Shown here: one piece after another, positions 1-6,600 of the stretch
Layout of the letters: every line of letters starts with the position of its first letter
How positions within the stretch are numbered: position 1 is the stretch's first letter
Assembly (NCBI GenBank): GCA_023260735.1
Contig: JALQUL010000452.1
Location: 1-7,983 of the forward strand
DNA: 7,983 nucleotides
DNA from: Limnohabitans sp.
GTDB taxonomy: Bacteria > Pseudomonadota > Gammaproteobacteria > Burkholderiales > Burkholderiaceae_C
Reading direction: 5' to 3'
The notes under the pieces: model-generated
Seen by the model: the letters and a program-made list of their open reading frames with translations, nothing else
Told to the model about the DNA's origin: nothing
Database searches by the model: none
Translations under genes and position numbers: made by a program

Positions 1-386
1 TAAGAGTACCAATAATCGCCATTATTATGCGTAAAGCTTATGGCTTAGGCGCCATGTCAATGACGGCGGGAGGTTTTCATATGCCGGTGGCAACATTAGC
101 TTGGCCAAGCGCTGAGTGTGGTGGTATGGGAATTGAAGGGGCGGTGCGATTGGGTTATAAAAAAGAATTAGAGGCATTGTCAGAGGGACCACAAAGGCAG
201 GCTTTATTTGATAAATTAGTGGCGCAAGCTGTAGAAAAAGGTAGTGCTTTGTCAATGGCTATGCATTTAGAAATTGATGATGTAATTGATCCAGCTCATA
301 CGAGGCAAAAAATTCATGAGCTTTTATTAGCGAGTAAAATCAAGCCTTTTCCTAGTAATGGTCAGGGCATGATTGATGCCTTTTAA
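1..386 (+). CDS. Acyl-CoA carboxylase carboxyltransferase (beta) subunit, C-terminal part only
   Basis: The reading frame is open from the window edge (first whole codon at base 3) to the TAA at 384-386, giving 127 visible residues; the start lies outside the window. The visible protein begins RVPIIAIIMRKAYGLGA, which matches the 'VP.I..I.RKAYG' stretch of the carboxyltransferase fold in the beta subunits of propionyl-, methylcrotonyl- and acetyl-CoA carboxylases. It continues with AWPSAECGGMG, then GAVRLGYKKEL, and near the end IDDVIDPAHTR, all characteristic of the C-terminal half of this family. These enzymes transfer a carboxyl group from carboxybiotin to an acyl-CoA in the cytoplasm. The substrate cannot be told from this fragment. 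The internal ATG at base 27 lies inside the conserved domain and is not a start. The patatin gene follows after 6 nt, suggesting one transcript. Family is well supported; the exact enzyme is not. Confidence 0.85.
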   Translation, partial: RVPIIAIIMRKAYGLGAMSMTAGGFHMPVATLAWPSAECGGMGIEGAVRLGYKKELEALSEGPQRQALFDKLVAQAVEKGSALSMAMHLEIDDVIDPAHTRQKIHELLLASKIKPFPSNGQGMIDAF

Positions 387-392
387 ATTCAA

Positions 393-1529
393 ATGTCACT
401 TCAAGCACTTCAAATTTACGCTGGCCCAGTTGCATTGGCTCATATTCAAAAAAATGGTTTGCAAGCCTCAGATATTGGTGTTGTTGCTGCGGCCGCTGGG
501 GGGCCAAAAGGTCTAATTTTAGGTGCTTTAGATCGATTTATCTTTGGTCAATGGTTGGCCGCATCAGAACAGCCAGTGCATTTAATAGGGGCTTCGATTG
601 GTGCTTGGCGTATGGCGAGTGCTTGTATGCCTGACCCTGTAGTGGCATTTGAGCGTTTAGAGCAAGACTATATCGCTCAACGTTATGATCTGGCGCCTGG
701 TCAAAAAAGGCCTAGCCCTCAAATGGTGAGCGAGTTGTTTGCCCAAACGATTGATACATTTTTAATGCCTCATGCCAATGCGATTACCCAGCATTCAAGG
801 TATCGTTTGCATTTATTGGTGGCCAAGGGCAGTTCATTATTACAAACTGAAAAACCATGGCTTACTCCACTGGGTTTTGCGGTGGCTTTTTTTAGTAATT
901 TAATTAGTCGCAAAGCCTTGGGACATTGGTTAGAGCGTTATGTTTTTTCAACTGCACAGATTTCGCAAGAGGGCCATCCTTATTTAAGTGCTTTACCTTT
1001 TTATTTTCAAGACTTTCCGACTCAGCGCTTTGTATTAACGGCCGATAATTTATTACAGGTGGTGCAGGCAAGTTGCTCTATACCCATGGTTCTAGAAGCA
1101 GTTAAACAAATCAAGGGCTGTGAATTAGGCGCTTATTGGGATGGCGGGCTAACCGATTACCACTTACATTTGGATTATCGAAAAATGACAACTAAAGCCC
1201 AGATGCACAATACATCAGTCTCAAGCTTGGTTTTATATCCTCATTTTCAAAAAGCAATTGTGCCTGGTTGGCTCGATAAAAGTTTAAAATGGCGTCACAA
1301 AAGCACTGTTTTTATAGATAATTTATTGGTCTTAGCACCTAGTGCAGAGTGGATAAAAAGTCTGCCCAATCAAAAATTACCTGATAGGCAAGATTTTGTG
1401 ACTTATGCCAATGATTATGAGGGCCGAGTAAACGCATGGAAGACCGCTTGTAAAGCGAGCGAAACTTTGTCTCAAGAATGGCAAAGTTGGTTAAAAAACC
1501 CTAATTTGGCACAAATAAAACCACTTTAA
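393..1529 (+). CDS. Patatin-like phospholipase family protein
   Basis: A 378-residue protein with the Ser-Asp dyad of the patatin family. The oxyanion-hole stretch AAAGGPKG lies at residues 33-40, the nucleophile elbow GASIG at 66-70 puts the probable catalytic serine at S68, and the DGG motif at 250-252 puts the aspartate at D250. The segment QASCSIPMVLEAV (about 225-237) is also typical of the family. Such enzymes hydrolyse acyl esters of glycerolipids or related lipids; the substrate here is unknown. There is no N-terminal signal peptide. A hydrophobic stretch near residues 157-172 could help the protein contact membranes (inference). The start follows an in-frame stop (384-386, the carboxylase stop) by two codons, so ATG 393 is the first possible ATG, though no Shine-Dalgarno sequence is visible. 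The 6-nt gap to the carboxylase gene implies co-transcription and perhaps translational coupling. Confidence 0.88.
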   Translation: MSLQALQIYAGPVALAHIQKNGLQASDIGVVAAAAGGPKGLILGALDRFIFGQWLAASEQPVHLIGASIGAWRMASACMPDPVVAFERLEQDYIAQRYDLAPGQKRPSPQMVSELFAQTIDTFLMPHANAITQHSRYRLHLLVAKGSSLLQTEKPWLTPLGFAVAFFSNLISRKALGHWLERYVFSTAQISQEGHPYLSALPFYFQDFPTQRFVLTADNLLQVVQASCSIPMVLEAVKQIKGCELGAYWDGGLTDYHLHLDYRKMTTKAQMHNTSVSSLVLYPHFQKAIVPGWLDKSLKWRHKSTVFIDNLLVLAPSAEWIKSLPNQKLPDRQDFVTYANDYEGRVNAWKTACKASETLSQEWQSWLKNPNLAQIKPL

Positions 1530-1571
1530 ATTCGCTTTTAAACTTATTTTTCTGAATTACCCTTTAAAAAC

Positions 1572-1580
1572 TGTGACAAT
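1572..1580 (+). promoter_or_regulatory. Possible extended -10 element ahead of trhO
   Basis: The 87-nt gap between the patatin stop and trhO holds TGTGACAAT, which reads as TG-n-GACAAT and matches 4 of 6 bases of the -10 consensus with an extended TG. It would start transcription about 25-30 nt before the trhO ATG. No good -35 is seen at normal spacing, and no convincing terminator separates the patatin gene from trhO, so trhO may instead be reached by read-through. This is a weak call. Confidence 0.25.
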
Positions 1581-1616
1581 ATAAGCCCCTTTTAATGGTT
1601 TTTACTCTGATCAGTC

Positions 1617-2615
1617 ATGTCCCAATTTTTAGTCGCCGCTCTTTATAAATTTGTTCAACTCGATGACTTTGCTTTGTTGCAAGCGCCTATTTTGGCGGTC
1701 TGTAAAGCAAACGAAGTTAGAGGTACTTTGTTGTTGGCTCTAGAGGGCATTAACGGCACAATTGCTGGGCCAGAGCAGGGCATTAGAAATGTATTGGCTT
1801 ATTTGCGTCAAGACCCCCGTTTTGCCAATTTAGAACACAAAGAATCTTGGGCTTCTGAAGAACCCTTTTACCGCATGAAGGTAAAACTGAAAAAAGAAAT
1901 TGTGACCATGGGTGTGCCAGGTACCGATCCCAACAGTTTGGTAGGTACCTACCTAACCCCCGAGCAATGGAATGAAATGCTGAAAGACCCTGAAGTAGTA
2001 TTAATTGATACCCGAAATGATTACGAAGTAGCCATTGGTACTTTTAAAGGTGCCATCGATCCTAAAGTCAAAACCTTTAAACAACTCCCCGATTGGGTGG
2101 CAGAGCAAGAAAAAGATCAAGGTGTTTTGGCTGCCAAAGATGGTAAAAAACCAAAAGTGGCTATGTTTTGTACAGGTGGTATTCGTTGCGAAAAATCCAC
2201 CTCTTTTATGAAGTCTTTAGGTTATGATGAGGTTTATCATTTACAAGGAGGTATTTTAAAATACCTTGAAACTGTACCTACCGAAAAAAGCATTTGGGAC
2301 GGCCAATGTTTTGTTTTTGATGAGCGCGTTTCTGTGGGTCATGGGTTGGTTGAGGGTAACTTAGAACTTTGCCGTTCTTGTCGTTACCCCATTACAGAAG
2401 AAGATAAAGCCTCTGATTTATATGCACCTGGTATTAGTTGCCCACAATGCCATGACAAACTCACCCCTGAACAATTGGTACGATTTACCGAACGTCAAAA
2501 ACAAATGGAGTTAGCTAAGCAACGTGGTGTGCGCCATGTAGGTGCATCCTTGCCAATGCGCGACAGAGTGCTTCTTGAGCAAGAAGAAAATGCGAGCGAT
2601 TCGTCTTCTGTTTAA
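1617..2615 (+). CDS. trhO: tRNA uridine(34) hydroxylase TrhO (rhodanese-domain, UPF0176/YceA family)
   Basis: A 332-residue protein with the full architecture of the family. An N-terminal acylphosphatase-like domain spans about residues 1-95 and includes LALEGINGTIAG. A rhodanese domain spans about 123-220, opening with LIDTRNDYE (D131, R133) and carrying the active-site loop CTGGIRC with the catalytic cysteine at C185 and a second cysteine at C191. A C-terminal region has two CxxC pairs (C252/C255 and C275/C278) that look like a zinc-binding ribbon. In E. coli and other bacteria TrhO uses oxygen to make 5-hydroxyuridine at the wobble position of tRNAs, the precursor of cmo5U/mo5U; assignment here is by motif match. 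The acidic, serine-rich end (EQEENASDSSSV) is a probably disordered tail. A stop at 1608-1610 lies in frame two codons upstream, so ATG 1617 is the first possible ATG, again without a clear Shine-Dalgarno. A terminator follows the gene. Confidence 0.93.
   Translation: MSQFLVAALYKFVQLDDFALLQAPILAVCKANEVRGTLLLALEGINGTIAGPEQGIRNVLAYLRQDPRFANLEHKESWASEEPFYRMKVKLKKEIVTMGVPGTDPNSLVGTYLTPEQWNEMLKDPEVVLIDTRNDYEVAIGTFKGAIDPKVKTFKQLPDWVAEQEKDQGVLAAKDGKKPKVAMFCTGGIRCEKSTSFMKSLGYDEVYHLQGGILKYLETVPTEKSIWDGQCFVFDERVSVGHGLVEGNLELCRSCRYPITEEDKASDLYAPGISCPQCHDKLTPEQLVRFTERQKQMELAKQRGVRHVGASLPMRDRVLLEQEENASDSSSV
1936..1957. repeat. Near-perfect 22-nt palindrome inside trhO
   Basis: Bases 1940-1953 read GGTAGGTACCTACC, a perfect 14-nt self-complementary sequence. 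After one mismatched pair (T1939/T1954) the symmetry continues for three more pairs out to 1936 and 1957, giving 10 of 11 matched pairs centred on GGTACC. It lies in codons for a family-typical stretch (SLVGTYLTP), so it may be a by-product of coding. It could equally be a protein-binding site or form a hairpin in mRNA. No function is claimed. Confidence 0.6.
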
Positions 2616-2662
2616 TTGATGGTGCTTGATTGCATATTAGGTAGTTAACAAGAGACCATGCC

Positions 2663-2690
2663 AAGGGCTTTTGATGAAGCCCTTTTTTTA
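2663..2690 (+). terminator. Rho-independent terminator of trhO
   Basis: AAGGGCTT (2663-2670) pairs perfectly with AAGCCCTT (2677-2684) around the 6-nt loop TTGATG. A T-rich tract runs on from the right arm through about 2698. It starts 47 nt after the trhO stop and ends barely 15-20 nt before the next gene's ATG. Confidence 0.88.
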
Positions 2691-2712
2691 TTTTATTTAC
2701 ACATAGCAGACT

Positions 2713-3501
2713 ATGGCTGATATTTTCTTTTTTGATATTGATAACACTCTACTTGATCATTTAAGTTTCACAATTCCTGACTCTGCTCTAGATGCCATAG
2801 AACAACTCAAGCAGGCGGGAAAAACAGTGGCAATAGCTACGGGTAGAAGTTATGAGCATGCATTGCCCTATATCGAGGAGGTAAAGCCCCATTATTGTGT
2901 AACACAAAATGGAGCAAGAGTGTTTAAAAATCAGCAAATTATTGCTAAAACACCATTAAATGCGGCATCTTTGGCAAAATTGTTTGCAGAGATTGAAGCT
3001 TTAGGCTTTCATTATGGTGCCATTAAGGGCGATGTGGGGCATGTCAGTGGCATGTCTCCAGATGTGTTGATTCCGCTTGAAAGTGTCCTGGTGCAATCGG
3101 AAATTGATCCTAGTTATTTTGCCGAAACCGAACTCTTTCAGGCCTGGATGTTTATTCATGAGCAACATGATGCAGTGCTAGTTGCTCGATTATTAAGAGA
3201 TTATCCTGAGTTTGATTTTGTAAGGTGGCATGAAACAGCCATGGATGTGACGCCTAAAGGAATTAATAAACTCAAAGGTTGTGAGCATGTGTTGCAAGAT
3301 GCTGGCTTTAGCGTTGAGCAAGCAATTGGTTTTGGCGATGGCCTTAATGACCTCGAAATGCTTAGTGGCTTGGGTATTGGTATTGCAGTAGGAGACGCTC
3401 ATCCAAAATTATTAGCCGTTGCCGACCGACAAGCTGCAGCACCTTACGAAGATGGCATTGCGAAAATGCTACAACAATTAAAGCTAGAAGGTGTTTGGTA
3501 A
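2713..3501 (+). CDS. Cof-type HAD-superfamily (HAD-IIB) hydrolase
   Basis: A 262-residue protein with all four HAD motifs. Motif I is FDIDNT with nucleophile D8 and acid/base D10. Motif II is the threonine in IATGRS (T43). Motif III is the lysine of GINK (K186). Motif IV is GDGLND (D209 and D213, binding Mg2+). The VTQNGARVF segment (63-71) and the large insert between motifs II and III mark the C2-capped Cof/IIB group, in which many members remove phosphate from sugar phosphates or related metabolites. Substrate cannot be assigned from sequence. No signal peptide or membrane segment is present, so it is cytoplasmic. A TAG at 2704-2706 lies in frame upstream, so ATG 2713 is the first possible ATG. 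There is no clear Shine-Dalgarno. The gene starts directly behind the trhO terminator, so it depends either on read-through or on a promoter that overlaps the terminator. Confidence 0.92.
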   Translation: MADIFFFDIDNTLLDHLSFTIPDSALDAIEQLKQAGKTVAIATGRSYEHALPYIEEVKPHYCVTQNGARVFKNQQIIAKTPLNAASLAKLFAEIEALGFHYGAIKGDVGHVSGMSPDVLIPLESVLVQSEIDPSYFAETELFQAWMFIHEQHDAVLVARLLRDYPEFDFVRWHETAMDVTPKGINKLKGCEHVLQDAGFSVEQAIGFGDGLNDLEMLSGLGIGIAVGDAHPKLLAVADRQAAAPYEDGIAKMLQQLKLEGVW

Positions 3502-3667
3502 ATAATCTCTACTAGTGTTGCTCATTTTGTGCTGGTTTTGTAATGAAATCAGAAAATAAGCCTTGAGGCTAGCGTAAAATACGGTTAGTCATTTCCACTT
3601 AACCCCTCACGCAAAGGTGATGCCTTGTTGCTGATTTTTTGTGTGAACAGACCTCTAATGGACCACC
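3502..3667 (+). promoter_or_regulatory. purL leader / intergenic region with small dyads
   Basis: This 166-nt gap before purL contains no gene. It holds three small inverted repeats: AGCC-TTGA-GGCT (3559-3570), CGTA-AAA-TACG (3573-3583), and a longer hairpin with a T-run at 3611-3640 (listed separately). TAAAAT at 3575-3580 matches the -10 consensus in 5 of 6 positions and lies inside the second dyad, but no good -35 is seen 16-18 nt upstream. The gap probably includes the purL promoter and 5' leader. The ACGCAAA at 3609-3615 matches only one half of the enterobacterial PurR operator. Confidence 0.35.
3611..3640 (+). terminator. Weak terminator- or attenuator-like hairpin just before purL
   Basis: GCAA (3611-3614) pairs with TTGC (3628-3631) and AGG (3615-3617) with CCT (3623-3625), leaving a 2-nt bulge (3626-3627) and a 5-nt loop. 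Six T's follow at 3635-3640. The stem is short and rich in A-T pairs. It could be a weak terminator for the HAD gene upstream or an attenuator in the purL leader, or it may be chance. It ends 27 nt before the purL start. Confidence 0.3.
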
Positions 3668-6600
3668 GTGTCGCAACAGATTCAAATTTTTGATGGCGCT
3701 AATGCGCTAAGCCCTTTTCGTCAAAATCAATTAACTGCCACTCTACAAGCAATTTGCCCACAATTGCAGCAGTTAGATGCACGTTTTGTACATTTAGTCG
3801 ATTCTCCCACCACTATCAGCGACACCTTATCAGCACAGTTGGCTGCTTTATTAGACTACGGTTTACCTGTTTCCAACAATTTTGCGGCACCCGCTAACGC
3901 TCTAACCCGTTCCATTTTTATTTCTCCACGCATGGGAACCGTGTCACCTTGGGCTTCCAAGGCCACTGATATTGCCAGAAATTGTGGTTTTGCGATTAAA
4001 AGAGTCGAACGGGTAATTGAATACCGTTTAGTGTTTAATGGCCTTGTGCCAGATCATGATGTGTTAACTACTTTGGCTTCGGTACTAATGGACCGTATGA
4101 CAGAATCCTATTGGAGTAGGCGAGAAGATTGTTTGAACTTGTTTAACACGGTTCAAGCCAGTGCCATGGAGTATGTCGATTTATTAGCCACCGATGAAGC
4201 AGTTGCTTTAGTGAACCTTCAAAAGGCCAATTTAGAGTTTGGGCTCGCGCTGGCGCAAGATGAGATGGATTATTTAATCACTTCTTTCCGCCAGTTGGGA
4301 CGTAACCCCTCTGACGTGGAGTTAATGATGTTTGCTCAAGCCAACTCCGAGCATTGCCGTCATAAAATCTTTAATGCCCAATTTACCATTGATGGCCAAG
4401 AGCAGGAAAAATCCATGTTCGGCATGATTCGTAATACGCATCAATTAGCCCCAGCTCATACGGTATTGGCCTATTCTGATAATGCTGCCATTATGGAAGG
4501 TCACACCATCGAACGCTTCTATCCTAGTCCAGTCAATGGTCAAGAAGGGCAAGCCATGCGTTATGGCCATGAAACTGGCCTTACTCATGTCTTGATGAAA
4601 GTAGAAACGCATAATCATCCTACTGCTATTTCGCCTTTTCCAGGTGCAAGCACAGGTGCGGGCGGTGAAATTCGGGATGAAGGTGCGACAGGTCGTGGCG
4701 CAGCTCCTAAAGCCGGTTTGGCTGGGTTTTCAGTATCTAAAGTGCATTTTGATGAGCAAGAGGCGCTTAATGGCTACGGTAAACCAGAACACATTGCTAG
4801 CCCATTACAGATTATGATTGAAGGGCCATTGGGCGGTGCAGCTTTTAACAATGAATTTGGACGGCCTAATTTATTAGGTTATTTCCGTGAGTTTGAACTG
4901 CCAGCCAATGACATCCAAAGAGGCTATCACAAGCCCATTATGATAGCGGGTGGTTTGGGCCGAATTGACGCCAACCAAACTCCTAAAATTGTGTTTGAAG
5001 CGGGTAGCCTGTTAATTCAATTGGGTGGCCCAGGTATGCGTATTGGTATGGGGGGTGGGGCAGCAAGCTCTATGGCCACCGGCACCAATGCAGCTGATCT
5101 CGACTTTGATTCTGTGCAACGTGGCAACCCTGAAATTCAACGTCGTGCCCAAGAGGTCATTAATCGTTGCCGTCAAATGGGAGAGAACAATCCTATTTTA
5201 GCGATTCATGATGTGGGTGCCGGCGGTTTAAGTAATGCCTTTCCAGAGTTAGTGAATGACGCAGGTAGGGGTGCCAACTTTAATTTAGATGCCATTCATT
5301 TGGAGGAGTCTGGTTTAGCACCCAAAGAAATTTGGTGTAACGAATCTCAAGAGCGTTATGTTTTAACCATTGCTCCAGAATCGTTGCCACTCTTTACCGC
5401 AATGGCAGAGCGTGAGCGTTGTCCGTTTGCGGTGGTGGGAACCACTATTGCAGAGCCTCATTTAACTGTGAGTTCTGAGCAATCCACCAATCGCCACCCT
5501 GTAGATATGCCACTTGAAGTGTTATTAGGCAAACCGCCTAAAATGCACAAAGATGTGAGCACCAAAGCAGTGGTACCAGAGCCACTTGACATTAGTGCTT
5601 TAACACTAGAAGAGGCTGCTATCGCGGTGTTATCTCATCCAACAGTGGCAAGTAAACGCTTTTTAATTACCATTGGTGACCGTACCGTAGGCGGCTTGTC
5701 GCATCGTGATCAAATGGTCGGTCCTTGGCAAGTGCCAGTAGCCGACTGTGCGGTAACGCTTGCTGATTTTTCTGGCTTTGCCGGTGAAGCCATGGCCATG
5801 GGTGAACGTACCCCGTTGGCAGTGTTAGATGCCCCTGCATCTGGCCGTATGGCAGTGGCAGAGAGTATTACCAATTTATTAGCCGCCCCAATTGAACTCT
5901 CCAGAGTCAAGTTAAGTGCCAACTGGATGGCCGCTTGTGGTGAAGAGGGAGAAGATGCTGCCTTATACGAAACCGTTAAAGCGGTGGGCATGGAGTTGTG
6001 TCCTGCATTAGGTGTTTCTATACCGGTAGGTAAAGACTCTTTATCTATGCGCACACAGTGGACAAACAGCACTGATCAAACCAGCAAAAAAGTGGTTTCG
6101 CCAGTCAGCTTAATTGTAACTTCATTCGCCTCTATTGATGACACACGTTTCACCCTAACACCACAACTCAACCGTGAAATTGACGATAGCAGTTTGTTAT
6201 TAATTGATTTAGGTTCGGGTAAAAACCGTATGGGTGGTAGCGTTTTACTACAAACCCAAAATAAAATTGGCGCACAAGTTCCCGACCTAGACAATGCGCA
6301 AGACTTAGTCAATTTAGTCAAAGCTGTGAACGCATTACGTACCAAAGGTTTGGTTTTGGCTTATCACGATAAGAGTGATGGTGGTTTATTAGCTGCAGTG
6401 GCTGAAATGGCTTTTGCAGGTAATGTGGGAGTCGCCTTAAATGTGGATATGTTACTCGTGCAAGGTAACGGTATATCGGACAGCCGCATGGATGTCGGTG
6501 ACTCTAAAAACTGGGCTAACCAAGTGGGTGTAGTGAGGCATGAACAAACCTTAAACGCATTATTCAACGAAGAATTAGGCGTTGTGTTACAAGTTCCAAC

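Noticed and set aside
25..255. Minus-strand open frame opposite the carboxylase gene
   Set aside because: It lies wholly antisense to a well-supported conserved domain and its translation resembles no family I know.
1523..1545. TTTAAA inverted repeat after the patatin gene as a terminator
   Set aside because: The stem is about 6 A-T pairs with no GC content and no proper T-run, too weak to support a terminator.
3193..3402. Minus-strand open frame opposite the HAD gene
   Set aside because: It covers HAD motifs III and IV in antisense; the sense-strand motifs explain the region.
3609..3624. Possible PurR operator upstream of purL
   Set aside because: Only the left half (ACGCAAA) fits the enterobacterial palindrome; the right half does not match.
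3658..3660. ATG at 3658 as an alternative purL start
   Set aside because: It is out of frame with the PurL reading frame; GTG 3668 is the first in-frame start after the TAA at 3656-3658.
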